Shown one piece after another: positions 44,609 through 53,656 of a stretch of DNA of 64,000 nucleotides. This stretch comes from Pseudomonas pisciculturae. GTDB lineage: Bacteria > Pseudomonadota > Gammaproteobacteria > Pseudomonadales > Pseudomonadaceae. The position numbers and the translations under genes are program-made. How positions within the stretch are numbered: the first letter of the stretch is position 1; every line of letters starts with the position of its first letter. Below the pieces are notes generated by a model. That model did not search any database. It was given only the letters and a program-made list of their open reading frames with translations, and was not told the origin of the DNA. The stretch spans positions 359,336 to 423,335 of the forward strand of contig NZ_JACVZE010000006.1 in assembly GCF_015461805.1 (NCBI RefSeq), written 5' to 3'.

Positions 44609-44700
44609 ATGTGGGAGGGTGCTTGCTCCCGATAGCGGTAGATCAGTCGATATCTCTGTTGACTGACCCGCCGCTATCGGGAGCAAGCCCCCTCCCACAT
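44609..44700. repeat. REP-type palindromic element, copy 1
   Basis: The copy opens with ATGTGGGAGGGTGCTTGCTC and ends with the near-complementary GAGCAAGCCCCCTCCCACAT, so the 92-bp unit folds into a long hairpin with CGATAGCGG/CCGCTATCG inner arms. It lies between the convergent pgm and pirin genes and may stop transcription from both sides. Confidence 0.88.
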
Positions 44701-44723
44701 TGTGATCGTGGCAAAGAGAAAAA

Positions 44724-45419
44724 TCAGGCCAGGTCGACGAGGACGATCTCACTGTCCTCTACCGCCACCACCCGTAACAATTGCTCGTCCTCTACCGCCA
44801 CACCGTCCCGAGCGTGTGCGCGCAAGCCATTGATCTCAATCACCCCGGTCGCTGGCACCAAATAGGCACGACGCCCGCTATCGAGTCGATACTCGGCACT
44901 TTCTCCCGCCTTCAACGTTGCCGCCACCAAGCGTGCATCGGCGCGAATGCGCAGGCTTTCATTATCACCGGCCTTGCCACTGGCCAAGGTCACAAACCCG
45001 TCACGACCTTCTTTGGGAAACGGTTTGGCCCCCCACGACGGTGGCAGCCCGCCTTCATTTGGAATAATCCAGATCTGAAAGATCTTGGTCGGCGTGGCCT
45101 CCAGGTTGTATTCGCTGTGCGCGATCCCGGTGCCGGCGCTCATCACCTGCACATCGCCGGCCTCGGTGCGACCTTTGTTGCCCAGGTTGTCGGCATGGCT
45201 GATAGCGCCTTCACGCACATAGGTGATGATTTCCATGTCACGGTGCGGGTGCTGAGGGAAGCCAGTGCCGGGCGCGATGATGTCGTCGTTCCACACCCGC
45301 AGGTTGCCCCAATGCATACGCTGTGGGTCATGGTATTCGGCAAATGAAAAATGGTGATGGGCGTCAAGCCAGCCATGATGGGCGCCGCCCAGCGTGTTGA
45401 AAGGTCGAAGTTCAAGCAT
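44724..45419 (-). CDS. Pirin-family protein (quercetinase-like)
   Basis: The 231-residue bicupin starts at the ATG at 45419, with AGGAG 6 nt upstream. The metal ligands are His57 and His59 ('FPQHPHRDMEIITYV'), His101 and Glu103 ('GTGIAHSEYN'), as in YhaK and other pirins, which can bind iron and cleave quercetin. The native role of bacterial pirins is often unknown. It is transcribed toward REP copy 1, and the 219-bp divergent spacer to the helicase gene has no obvious operator. Confidence 0.92.
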   Translation of the reverse strand: MLELRPFNTLGGAHHGWLDAHHHFSFAEYHDPQRMHWGNLRVWNDDIIAPGTGFPQHPHRDMEIITYVREGAISHADNLGNKGRTEAGDVQVMSAGTGIAHSEYNLEATPTKIFQIWIIPNEGGLPPSWGAKPFPKEGRDGFVTLASGKAGDNESLRIRADARLVAATLKAGESAEYRLDSGRRAYLVPATGVIEINGLRAHARDGVAVEDEQLLRVVAVEDSEIVLVDLA

Positions 45420-45638
45420 GATCGTCTCCTGTGGATGGCGCCTATGATCCGGCAGCACATCATCGATAAAAAGCGTAAAAAATGCCTGATTCCTATCAGT
45501 GGATTAGATTGGTTGCCGGCGTTTTGACTTTCACTTCATCGCCTAACTGTATGACCGCAAAGCAATTGGCTGGCACTTAGCGCCGATTCCGGCGACCATG
45601 ACCTACTCGTCAACATCAAGCTCACCGCAGGAGTCCGC

Positions 45639-48086
45639 GTGCCGCTACAACAGCCTGATCTGCCTCCCGAACTGCGTCCCCTGGCAGAAATGCCCCTATT
45701 CAAACGCCTGGCCGCGCGCCTGTTTGGCCATGGTCTGACTCGCCTGCGCGCCCAGCACCGGTTTTCATGGTTGCATGGGCAGGCCGATGGTTTTCGCAGT
45801 GGGCACGAGGCTGGCGTGGAGTACGGCTACCGTGAGGGCAAGGCCGAGGGCATTGAGCAAGGGCGTCAGGTCTTGCTGATTCGCGACTTCCGCCCGGATG
45901 AGCACCGTGCCCCTGGCGTGGATGACAGCCTGTTCGATGATTGGCGACTGCCGCTGACCGCCGACCTGAAGAAGCGCATCAAGGCCGATGTGGCGCGCTT
46001 GTTACCCGCGCATGCCCAGCCCAGTGCGGCGCAATGGAAGATGATCTTCAGCGATACGCCATCGACCTCGGTTATCGCCGGGGCCGGTGCGGGTAAATCC
46101 ACGTCTTTGGTACTGCGTATCCTGTTGCTCACCCATTACCTGGGTTTCGAGCTGAGCTCGATGACAGTGGTGACCTTTACCCGTGAGTCGCGCAAGGACT
46201 TCATCCATAAGCTCATGGAGATTCTAAGCGTGTGGGGCCGACCACTGGATATCAAGGAGGCCCAAGCGGTAGTGCGTACTTTCCACTCGCGCATCCTGCC
46301 GATGGTGCGCAGCCTACCGGGCTTTGAGCGCCTGCAAGCCTTCGAAAACCTCAAGTCGGGCTTTGAGGACGCCGACAGCAACCCCTTCGACCTGCGTATC
46401 AATGACGCCCAGCGCCAGCAGATGAACGCCTGTTACCACCGTTTGCACGGCCAGCACTCGCGTTTCCGCGAGCTGATTGCGCCGTTGGCTCGCCATGGCC
46501 TACAGCTCAAGGAATTGGAACGCGATCACCCCGATGTGCAAAAGCGCGTAGCCGTCACCGAGTTGGCCGCCAAGCGCGATGAAGAACTTTGCGATGTCAT
46601 CGAAGACCTTTGGTTTCGTGCGGGCGCCTGGCCGATCAAGGGCATCGAACCCAGCCGTCAGACCCTGGAGATCAACGGCGCGCAGTTCCACTGCCATGGC
46701 TATATCCCTGAGTTGGATGCTTGGGTGGTGCTGGGCTTTGATTCGCGGGAAAACGCCCAGGTCAGCAGGCCCAATTCGAAGTTGTCAGTGCGTGCAGAAT
46801 GGGCGGTAAAGCGCACCTTGTTTCAAGCTTTCTGTCGTAAGCCTTTAATTTGGCTAGATAGTTATGAGTCATCAAAGCGGCTGCTAAGCAGTCTGGCAGG
46901 GGATGCTACTGCGGGGCCTGGCTTTGATTACAAGGTCAAGGGCGAGCTGGCCTCCGCACCGCTGCTCGACAGTTTTGTAATGGCTGCCGGCTTTATCGAG
47001 AACCTGGGCCTGGACGTGCCAACGGCGGTGGGCCAGATGAGCTTCGCCAAGGACGACCCGGATCGTTTTTTCTTCGAAGCCCTGAGCATCTTCTGGAAAG
47101 CCCTCGAAGATCACCTGCTGGACCAATCGCCGCCGATCATGACCTACAACCGCATGTTCTCGCTGTTTGGCGAGAACATGCCGGAAAACCTCAAGCTGCT
47201 CAGCGATCCACTGTTACGGCCGCTTTCGCACCTGATGATCGATGAATTCCAGGACGTTTCGCCGCAGATCGTCTCGTGGCTGCGTGCCAGCCTGCGCGAG
47301 ATACGCAGTCGTGGCCCGGCCATGCATGTGGGCCGGGGCGCGCAACGTTCATCCCTGCTATGTGTGGGGGACGACTGGCAATCGATCTACGGCTGGCGGG
47401 GCAGTTCGCCCAAATACTTCATGGAGTTCAACACAGAGTTCCCGTCGCCGAGTACCACCCGCGTGATGCTGAGCGACAACTATCGCAGCCATCAGCACAT
47501 CATCGATGCGGCCGAACACATCGTACGCGCCGCACCGGCGATTGCGGGTAAGAAGGCCAAGGCCAGTGGCTCGCCTAAAGCACTGGAGCCCCTCAAGGTA
47601 CTGGAGCGCGATGACGCTGCACTAGGTCGCCAGTTGTCGGAGCATTACCATAAGGGCGAAACAGTGTTAATGCTTTATCGAAAAAGCAGCGATAAGTTAT
47701 TGATTAGTGAGCATATTCGGTCTGTAGTTAATGCGGATTCTAGCTTGCCGCAGCAAGATCGCAGACTCAAACAGCTGACCTATCACAGTGCCAAGGGCTT
47801 GCAGGCGGATGCGGTATTTCTACTGGGGGATTGCCAGCACCTCACCAGCTCACCGTACAAAAACCAGGTGTATCGCATGGCGGGCCTGGGCAAGAGCGGC
47901 GACAGTGAGCCGTATGACAACGCGCAGAAAGACGAAGTGCTGCGCCTGGCCTATGTGGGCATTACCCGCGCGGTAAGTCACTGCTATTGGTACGTGGAGA
48001 AGCCGGAGGGCCAAGCGGTAAATGTGCCGAAGGCGTCGGAGCGGGTAGATGGCAAAAAGGCGTTTTTCGATGATCAACGCGGCTAA
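45639..48086 (+). CDS. UvrD/Rep-family helicase (helicase IV-like)
   Basis: The 815-residue superfamily 1 helicase starts at a GTG at 45639, with AGGAG upstream. It has Walker A 'GAGAGKST' with Lys153, motif Ia in 'TVVTFTRESRKDF', Walker B 'HLMIDEFQDVSPQIV', motif III in 'VGDDWQSIYGWRGS', motif IV 'SDNYRSHQHI', motif V 'YHSAKGLQADAVFLL' and motif VI 'AYVGITRAVSH'. The N-terminal 150 residues contain a charged Gly-rich patch ('GVEYGYREGKAEGIEQG') like those in DUF-type nuclease adaptors. It probably unwinds DNA during repair. It stands alone between a pirin gene and REP copy 2. Confidence 0.9.
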   Translation: MPLQQPDLPPELRPLAEMPLFKRLAARLFGHGLTRLRAQHRFSWLHGQADGFRSGHEAGVEYGYREGKAEGIEQGRQVLLIRDFRPDEHRAPGVDDSLFDDWRLPLTADLKKRIKADVARLLPAHAQPSAAQWKMIFSDTPSTSVIAGAGAGKSTSLVLRILLLTHYLGFELSSMTVVTFTRESRKDFIHKLMEILSVWGRPLDIKEAQAVVRTFHSRILPMVRSLPGFERLQAFENLKSGFEDADSNPFDLRINDAQRQQMNACYHRLHGQHSRFRELIAPLARHGLQLKELERDHPDVQKRVAVTELAAKRDEELCDVIEDLWFRAGAWPIKGIEPSRQTLEINGAQFHCHGYIPELDAWVVLGFDSRENAQVSRPNSKLSVRAEWAVKRTLFQAFCRKPLIWLDSYESSKRLLSSLAGDATAGPGFDYKVKGELASAPLLDSFVMAAGFIENLGLDVPTAVGQMSFAKDDPDRFFFEALSIFWKALEDHLLDQSPPIMTYNRMFSLFGENMPENLKLLSDPLLRPLSHLMIDEFQDVSPQIVSWLRASLREIRSRGPAMHVGRGAQRSSLLCVGDDWQSIYGWRGSSPKYFMEFNTEFPSPSTTRVMLSDNYRSHQHIIDAAEHIVRAAPAIAGKKAKASGSPKALEPLKVLERDDAALGRQLSEHYHKGETVLMLYRKSSDKLLISEHIRSVVNADSSLPQQDRRLKQLTYHSAKGLQADAVFLLGDCQHLTSSPYKNQVYRMAGLGKSGDSEPYDNAQKDEVLRLAYVGITRAVSHCYWYVEKPEGQAVNVPKASERVDGKKAFFDDQRG

Positions 48087-48114
48087 TCCCGCACCCAAGC
48101 CCTGCACATAACCA

Positions 48115-48205
48115 ATGTGGGAGGGGGCTTGCCCCCGATAGCGGTTTTTCAGTCAGCACATCATTGACTGACCCTCTGCTATCGGGAGCAAGCCCCCTCC
48201 CACAT
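48115..48205. repeat. REP-type palindromic element, copy 2
   Basis: This 91-bp copy begins ATGTGGGAGGGGGCTTGCCC and ends GAGCAAGCCCCCTCCCACAT. It lies between the helicase gene and the convergent small gene. Confidence 0.88.
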
Positions 48206-48233
48206 TTTTCCCCACTCACCTGTAGAGGCAACT

Positions 48234-48506
48234 TTAGGCCCGCAATGACAGCGGCGGCACAAACGCCTCCAGCTCATCCTCCACGGCCTCGATAATCCGC
48301 TCTACGTCCGCAGCATTCATCACCGTGGCACAAGGGATGCCGGCGATGGCAATCAGCGTCTCGCCGCTGGCTCGGTCGAACAAACGAGCAACCATGCTAC
48401 CGGGCGCGTCCATGCTGCCCTCGAAACCCATTGGATGAAAATGCCAGCGCATCAACTGGCATGCATTGGGGAACGTCACTTTGTTCATGTTGCCCACCTT
48501 GTTCAT
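48234..48506 (-). CDS. Small DUF1652-like protein
   Basis: The 90-residue protein starts at the ATG at 48506, with AGGAAG 6 nt upstream. It carries 'FPNACQLMRWHFHPMGFEGS', 'GSMVARLFDRASGETLIAIA', 'CATVMNAADVERIIEAVEDE'. These match my recollection of DUF1652, a family of unknown function found mainly in Pseudomonas. It has no signal peptide or membrane segment and is probably a small cytoplasmic protein. It stands alone. Confidence 0.78.
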   Translation of the reverse strand: MNKVGNMNKVTFPNACQLMRWHFHPMGFEGSMDAPGSMVARLFDRASGETLIAIAGIPCATVMNAADVERIIEAVEDELEAFVPPLSLRA

Positions 48507-48764
48507 TGAGCGCTTCCTTTTGCTCGCGGCAGGGGCCAAGACCTTCACTGGTCGTGGCGTCGAAGAAGTAAAAAATAGCACCCGTGGGTGACAGGCATGT
48601 GAGTTTTTTCGCCCCGTTCAGCGGTTGTTTTCCATAACTTTGATGTAGGTCATGTCCTACTTAATAAGTGGGGCAATAGGCCACTAGTCGGTGATGGTTA
48701 TTTGAGCATTGTCGCGGCTGGCAAAATTGGTCAATCTCCAGCGTTTATCGCCTTCGAGCCGCTT

Positions 48765-49556
48765 ATGTCCGATTGTCAGCACACTCAAGCCACCAGCGAC
48801 CTGGTGCTGCGCCATCACTTGTGCTGGCGGCATCGGGACCTCGACGGGGTGATGTCCTACTACCACCCGGACATTCAGTACCACGACTTTTTCCAGAACC
48901 GCGTAGTCGGTTACGCCGAGTTACGTGAGTATTTGCAAGCCAGCATGCCCCGTGAAGCCGACGAGGCCATTGAACACACCGATCGCATTCGTGCCGACGG
49001 CGATACCGCGTTTATCCAGTACCGCATCACCTTGCGTGGCGGCCACGGCCTGGTGTCATTTCGCACCAGTGAAGCCATTACCGTGCGCGACGGATTGATC
49101 TGGCAGGTCAATGAGTATGCGTCACTGGTGCACGAGCAGCAGACCCAGGCAACGCGCCCAAGCGTCAGTCGGCTGGGCCTGTCGCCCCAGCAACTGGGGC
49201 ATATGGCCAATGACTTGCAGCAGTATTTCGAACGCAAGCAGCCCTACCTGGACCCGGAGTTGGATTTGCAACGGGTATCGAAAGAATGTGGCTATAGTCG
49301 CAATCAGATTTCTTACCTGCTTAACCAGGTGCTGGGGCAAAGCTTCTACCGCTACGTCAACCAGGCGCGGCTCCAGCATTTACTCACCGCGCTGGATAAC
49401 GCTGCGCCGCCGATCAAGGTCGACGACCTGGCGTTTGCCGCCGGCTTCAATTCGCTCTCCGCGTTCTATAGCGCCTTTCGCCAGCACACCGGCCAATCGC
49501 CAAAAGCCTACGTCAAACAAATTTCTTTGCGTGCACGCGCGCAAGACATTCAATAA
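48765..49556 (+). CDS. AraC-family regulator with NTF2/SnoaL-like ligand domain
   Basis: The 263-residue product has a SnoaL-like (NTF2-fold) domain at about residues 10-115, with 'WRHRDLDGVMSYYHPDIQYH' and 'EAITVRDGLIWQVNEYASLV', and a C-terminal AraC DNA-binding domain with 'RVSKECGYSRNQISYLLNQV' and 'DLAFAAGFNSLSAFYSAFRQ'. The NTF2 domain is an unusual sensor for AraC proteins, which usually carry cupin or DJ-1-like domains. The ATG at 48765 fits the family; a TTG at 48702 is in frame. It precedes the amine oxidoreductase gene by 49 nt and is its likely regulator. Confidence 0.85.
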   Translation: MSDCQHTQATSDLVLRHHLCWRHRDLDGVMSYYHPDIQYHDFFQNRVVGYAELREYLQASMPREADEAIEHTDRIRADGDTAFIQYRITLRGGHGLVSFRTSEAITVRDGLIWQVNEYASLVHEQQTQATRPSVSRLGLSPQQLGHMANDLQQYFERKQPYLDPELDLQRVSKECGYSRNQISYLLNQVLGQSFYRYVNQARLQHLLTALDNAAPPIKVDDLAFAAGFNSLSAFYSAFRQHTGQSPKAYVKQISLRARAQDIQ

Positions 49557-49605
49557 CACCGCGGCCTAGCATCGACCCTATCGAAACGAGGTAGGGGAAG
49601 GGCGC

Positions 49606-51012
49606 ATGCAAGCATGGCGCAACATCAGTTTGTGGATGGACCAGTTGGACGACCCACTGGTAGCGCGGCCGTCGCTGGAACACGACCTGGACGTCAACGT
49701 GGTCATCATCGGCGCCGGCTACACAGGGCTGTGGACCGCCTACTACCTCAAACGCCAGGCCCCTGAGCTGACTATCGCGATCATCGAAGCGCAAACCGCC
49801 GGTTTTGGCGCCTCGGGCCGTAACGGTGGCTGGCTGATGGGTAACCTGCTGGGGGAAGACCGCCTGCTGGCAAGCCTGAACCCCGAGCAGCGCCGCACCT
49901 CGTTTGACCTGTTGCACGGCATTCCCGATGAAGTCGCGCAAGTACTGGCCCGTGAAGGCATCGACTGCGACTACCGCAAGGGGGGCGCGCTGTATTGCGC
50001 CGCACGTTACCCCGAGCAGGAGCGCAGCCTGCGCAGCTACTTGGGCAAACTCTACGCTCAGGGCCTCACCGAAGCCGACTACCGCTGGTTGAGCCCAGAG
50101 CAGTTGGCCGAGCAGATTCGCATCGCCAAGCCTTACGGCGGCATTTATGCGCCCCACGTCGCCACGATCAACCCCGCCAAACTGGTACGCGGCCTGGCCC
50201 GGGTGGTCGAGCGCATGGGCGTGACGATCTACGAAAACAGCCCGGCCACCCATTGGCAGTCTGGCTGCGTGCGTACGGCCAAGGCCAGCGTTCGTGCAGC
50301 TTGGGTGGTGCCAGCGGTTGAGGGCTATGCCAACACTTTGCCGCCCCTGGGCCGTTACCAACTACCCGTGCAAAGCCTGATCGTCGCCACCGAGCCGTTG
50401 CCTGCCAGTACCTGGGACGAAATCGGCTTGAGCGGCGGCCAAGCGTTCGGCGAAAGCAGTCGCCAGGTCACTTACGGCCAGCGCTCGGCAGACAACCGCC
50501 TGGTGTTCGGCGCCCGCGGCGGTTACCAGTTCGCCGGCAAGCTACGCCACAACTTCGATTTGACCGACAGCGAAGTAGCGCTACGTCGCTACCTGTTTGG
50601 TGAGCTATTCCCACAACTCAAGCACGTGAAGATTACCCATTCGTGGGGTGGCAACCTGGGTATGTCGCGTAATTTCAGGCCCCACATGCTGTGCGATCAC
50701 AAGAGCGGCATCGCTCTGTCGGGCGGTTATGGCGGGGAGGGTGTCGGCGCCACCAACCTGGGCGGCCGAACGCTGGCCGACCTGATCCTGGGCCGTGACA
50801 CGCTGTTGGTTCACCAACCCTGGGTGAGCCGCGAGCAGGGGCTGAACGCCCTCAAAGCGTGGGAGCCCGAGCCGTGCCGCTGGCTGGGCTACAACGCGAT
50901 CATTCGCAGTTTTGTCCATGAAGACCAGGTGTTGGCCAACCCCAACTCCGCCCCTTGGCGCCGCAAATTGGCGACCGGCATGGCCGGGTTCATGGAAGGT
51001 TTCATGCACTAA
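49606..51012 (+). CDS. FAD-dependent amine/amino-acid oxidoreductase (DAO family)
   Basis: The 468-residue flavoprotein has the dinucleotide motif 'VNVVIIGAGYTGLWTAYYLK' and 'GFGASGRNGGWLMGN' near residue 70, typical of PuuB/DadA-like DAO enzymes. The C-terminus has 'SGGYGGEGVGATNLGGRTLA' closing the FAD site. Many relatives act on gamma-glutamylputrescine or other N-substituted amines. A small cupin and a PotF-like binding protein follow, so polyamine-derived amines are plausible substrates. GAGG lies about 14 nt upstream of the ATG. Confidence 0.86.
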   Translation: MQAWRNISLWMDQLDDPLVARPSLEHDLDVNVVIIGAGYTGLWTAYYLKRQAPELTIAIIEAQTAGFGASGRNGGWLMGNLLGEDRLLASLNPEQRRTSFDLLHGIPDEVAQVLAREGIDCDYRKGGALYCAARYPEQERSLRSYLGKLYAQGLTEADYRWLSPEQLAEQIRIAKPYGGIYAPHVATINPAKLVRGLARVVERMGVTIYENSPATHWQSGCVRTAKASVRAAWVVPAVEGYANTLPPLGRYQLPVQSLIVATEPLPASTWDEIGLSGGQAFGESSRQVTYGQRSADNRLVFGARGGYQFAGKLRHNFDLTDSEVALRRYLFGELFPQLKHVKITHSWGGNLGMSRNFRPHMLCDHKSGIALSGGYGGEGVGATNLGGRTLADLILGRDTLLVHQPWVSREQGLNALKAWEPEPCRWLGYNAIIRSFVHEDQVLANPNSAPWRRKLATGMAGFMEGFMH

Positions 51013-51038
51013 GTCGTTTCACTCACACGGGAAAACCC

Positions 51039-51380
51039 ATGAGCATCACTCAATTCAAAGACGCGCTGAATGCCCACCTGCCGGACTCCTCACCGGTGGC
51101 CGTGCCCTTGGGCGAACCCATTGCGGTGGCCTCGACCTTGAGCGTTGAGCGTACCGATGGCGTCGAGACCGGTATCTGGGAATGCACCCCAGGCCGCTGG
51201 CGGCGCCAGATCAAATCCCAGGAGTTTTGCCACTTTATCCAGGGCCGCTGCACCTTCACCCCCGACACCGGTGAAGTCATCCACATAGAAGCCGGCGATG
51301 CACTGATGTTGCCAGCCAATAGCACCGGCATCTGGGATATCCAGGAAACCGTGCGCAAGACCTACGTATTGATTCTGTAA
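51039..51380 (+). CDS. Small cupin protein (DUF861/EutQ-like)
   Basis: The 113-residue protein has 'VETGIWECTPGRWRRQIKSQ' and 'EFCHFIQGRCTFTPDTGEVI', then 'GDALMLPANSTGIWDIQETV', the pattern of cupin_3/DUF861 proteins often found with DAO-type oxidoreductases and polyamine catabolic genes. It may bind a metal, but only few His ligands are present. It begins 26 nt after the oxidoreductase and probably assists or detoxifies its product. Confidence 0.82.
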   Translation: MSITQFKDALNAHLPDSSPVAVPLGEPIAVASTLSVERTDGVETGIWECTPGRWRRQIKSQEFCHFIQGRCTFTPDTGEVIHIEAGDALMLPANSTGIWDIQETVRKTYVLIL

Positions 51381-51440
51381 CGCTTTGATCCTTGATCGCC
51401 TGCCATAAGAACAGCCCTAAAACCGCCAGGAAATCGAACC

Positions 51441-52520
51441 ATGAAAGCCATTGCCCTGTTGCCCTTGATGTTGGTGGCCTCTATCGGCCAGGCCGCCGAG
51501 ACGGTGAAGATCTACAACTGGTCCAGCTACATTGCGCCGGACACCACGAAAAACTTCCAGAAGCAGACCGGCATCGGTTTCAGCTACGACGTGTACGACA
51601 GCAACGAGACCCTCGACGGCAAGTTGATGACCGGTAACTCCGGGTATGACGTGGTGTTTCCGTCCAACCACTTCATGGCCCGGCAGATCCAGGGCGGCGC
51701 CTTGAAGAAGCTCGACAAGAGCCAGTTGCCCAACTGGAAGAACCTCAACCCGGTGCTGCTCAAGGCCCTGGAGAACAATGACCCGGGCAACGCCCATGGC
51801 TTCCCGTACCTCTGGGGCAGCACCGGCATCGGCTATAACATCGACAAGGTCAAGGCGGTGCTGGGGGATAACGCACCGGTGGACTCCTGGGACTTGATCT
51901 TCAAGCCCGAATACATGGAAAAACTCAGCAAGTGCGGCGTAGCGATCCTGGACAACGGCCCGGAATTGTTGCCGATTGCGCTGAACTACCTCGGGCTGCC
52001 ACCCCATAGCAAGAAGCCTGAGGACTACAAGAAAGCCGAGGCGCTGCTGATGAAAGTGCGGCCGTATGTGGCGTACTTCCATTCCTCGAAATACACCGGC
52101 GACCTGGCCAACGGCGATATCTGTGTGGCGGTCGGTTTCTCCGGCGACGTGCTACAGGCAGAAAGCCGCGCCAAGGAAGCCAAGAACGGCGTGAAGATTG
52201 GTTATCAGATCCCGAAGGAAGGCGCGGCGATCTGGTTCGACATGGTGGCCATGCCCGCCGATGCCCCGGATGAAAAGGCCGGCTATGCGTTCATGAATTA
52301 CCTGCTGGAGCCTAAAGTGATGGCCGATATCACCAACTCGGTGCACTACGCCAACGGCAACAGCGCGGCGGATAGCTTGGTAGACCCAGAGATCAAGGCC
52401 GATACCAAGATTTACCCGAGCGAGGAAATGATGGGCAAGTTGTTTGCGTTGGAAGCGATGCCGCTGAATATCGATCGGGTTCGTACGCGGGTCTGGAACA
52501 CCATTCGTACCGGTCGCTAA
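51441..52520 (+). CDS. Polyamine ABC transporter substrate-binding protein (PotF/SpuD-like)
   Basis: The 359-residue protein has a signal peptide (MKAIALLPLMLVASIGQAAE) and a mature start 'VKIYNWSSYIAPDTTKNF', as in PotF and SpuD. 'YDVVFPSNHFMARQI' and 'FPYLWGSTGIGYNIDKVKAV' match the polyamine-binding cleft family. No permease or ATPase is adjacent, so it must share a transporter encoded elsewhere or serve as an orphan receptor. With the oxidoreductase and the cupin it suggests uptake and oxidation of putrescine-like amines. REP copy 3 follows. Confidence 0.9.
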   Translation: MKAIALLPLMLVASIGQAAETVKIYNWSSYIAPDTTKNFQKQTGIGFSYDVYDSNETLDGKLMTGNSGYDVVFPSNHFMARQIQGGALKKLDKSQLPNWKNLNPVLLKALENNDPGNAHGFPYLWGSTGIGYNIDKVKAVLGDNAPVDSWDLIFKPEYMEKLSKCGVAILDNGPELLPIALNYLGLPPHSKKPEDYKKAEALLMKVRPYVAYFHSSKYTGDLANGDICVAVGFSGDVLQAESRAKEAKNGVKIGYQIPKEGAAIWFDMVAMPADAPDEKAGYAFMNYLLEPKVMADITNSVHYANGNSAADSLVDPEIKADTKIYPSEEMMGKLFALEAMPLNIDRVRTRVWNTIRTGR

Positions 52521-52544
52521 GGTCGTGGGAGTGTAAAAAATCCA

Positions 52545-52649
52545 ATGTGGGAGGGGGCTTGCCCCCGATAGCGGAGTGTCAGTCACACATTTTTGGCTGA
52601 TACACCGCCATCGGGAGCAAGTCGAATCGTCGCACCGCCCCTCCCACAT
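52545..52649. repeat. REP-type palindromic element, copy 3 (mosaic)
   Basis: It starts as the other type-1 copies (ATGTGGGAGGGGGCTTGCCC) but its right half contains GTCGAATCGTCGCACCGCCC before CTCCCACAT. That insert is close to the complement of the segment near the start of copy 4 (GGGCGGTGCGACGATTCGAC against GGCGGTGCGACGATTCGAC at 56151). The element therefore appears recombined from two REP subtypes. Confidence 0.8.
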
Positions 52650-52671
52650 TTTGACCATATACCGTTGCTGA

Positions 52672-53457
52672 CTATGGGTTTTCCAGGTCATGCCCCAACG
52701 ACTGGATAAACAACGAAAACAGCTCCGGCTGTGACGAGATATCCAGCTTCGCGTACAGGTGCCGGCGATGCACCTTCACCGTGTCCGGCGAGATATTCAG
52801 GCGCTCGGCCATGGCCTTGGAAGAGAACCCGCGCAACACCAACCGCGCCACTTCCAGCTCTCGGTCCGACAGCACGCCGCAGCCAAAATGGCTCAACGCG
52901 TCTCTGATCTGGCTGTCCATCGCCGGTACGCGCTGGGTACTTTGTTGCCAGTGCTGCTGCATCAATGGCAGCACCCAGGCCCCCAACGTCGTCATCAGCC
53001 CGGTTTCTTCGGCCGTAAACCTGCGTTGCATGCCCAACGACAGCGACAACGTGCCCGCGCCCGGCAATTGCAGGATGCACTGCACCTCGTCTTCCAGCAC
53101 GTTGTCGTGGAAGTAATTGAGGAAGTATTCACTCTGGCGAAAATGGTCCGGCGCTACTTCCTCCAGGCGGTACACGCCGCTTACATAACCCTCGCGACAG
53201 GCCTGGAAAAACGGGTCCAGCAAGTACAGGCCATTGAGGTACACCAGCATCGACGCCGGTTTGCTGCTGGGCTGCGCATCGTATTCTTCCAGAGCCTGGG
53301 GCGTGCCCTCACGCGGGTAGTAGATCGCCAGGGCGTTATCGAAGGGCAAGCACTGGTGCAGCAAGAGCACCAGTTGCTTCCAGAAACGTTCGGTGCCGAT
53401 GTGCGCCACGGTGCGGCCCAGGCCTGCATGCATGCCGACTTCCCGAAACAGGCTCAT
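52672..53457 (-). CDS. LuxR-family transcriptional regulator
   Basis: The 261-residue product ends in a LuxR-type helix-turn-helix at about residues 192-250 ('LSDRELEVARLVLRGFSSKA', 'ERLNISPDTVKVHRRHLYAK'). The N-terminal domain shows no response-regulator Asp site or acyl-homoserine-lactone domain, so it binds an unknown ligand or partner. It is divergent from the amino-acid permease gene; in the 199-bp spacer lie CCAAT/ATTGG arms (53529-53544) that could be its operator. It probably controls the permease and DmpA genes. Confidence 0.85.
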   Translation of the reverse strand: MSLFREVGMHAGLGRTVAHIGTERFWKQLVLLLHQCLPFDNALAIYYPREGTPQALEEYDAQPSSKPASMLVYLNGLYLLDPFFQACREGYVSGVYRLEEVAPDHFRQSEYFLNYFHDNVLEDEVQCILQLPGAGTLSLSLGMQRRFTAEETGLMTTLGAWVLPLMQQHWQQSTQRVPAMDSQIRDALSHFGCGVLSDRELEVARLVLRGFSSKAMAERLNISPDTVKVHRRHLYAKLDISSQPELFSLFIQSLGHDLENP

Positions 53458-53528
53458 GTGTCAGGCTCCCGCCAGCAAAAGATTGGCCAAGGGTTCGGCT
53501 TTTGCCGGGAGCCGTCAAGGGGAGTACG

Positions 53529-53544
53529 CCAATAGGGGAATTGG
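53529..53544. promoter_or_regulatory. Dyad in the LuxR-permease spacer
   Basis: CCAAT (53529-53533) and ATTGG (53540-53544) form a perfect inverted repeat with 6 nt between. A second stem, GCGGGC/GCCCGC (53582-53599), lies closer to the permease. Both are candidate binding sites for the divergent LuxR protein. Confidence 0.35.
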
Positions 53545-53656
53545 CTGACAAGCCTGCGCTGGTTAACGTCGGCATTATTCAGCGGGCAACATAGCCCGCG
53601 CTATTCAGACTTTTCGTTTCTGCCTCATACCAAGAACAACGACAGAGGATAACGAT

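Noticed and set aside
44609..44700. CRISPR repeat
   Set aside because: It is a single large palindrome between convergent genes, with no spacer array; the four copies are kilobases apart.
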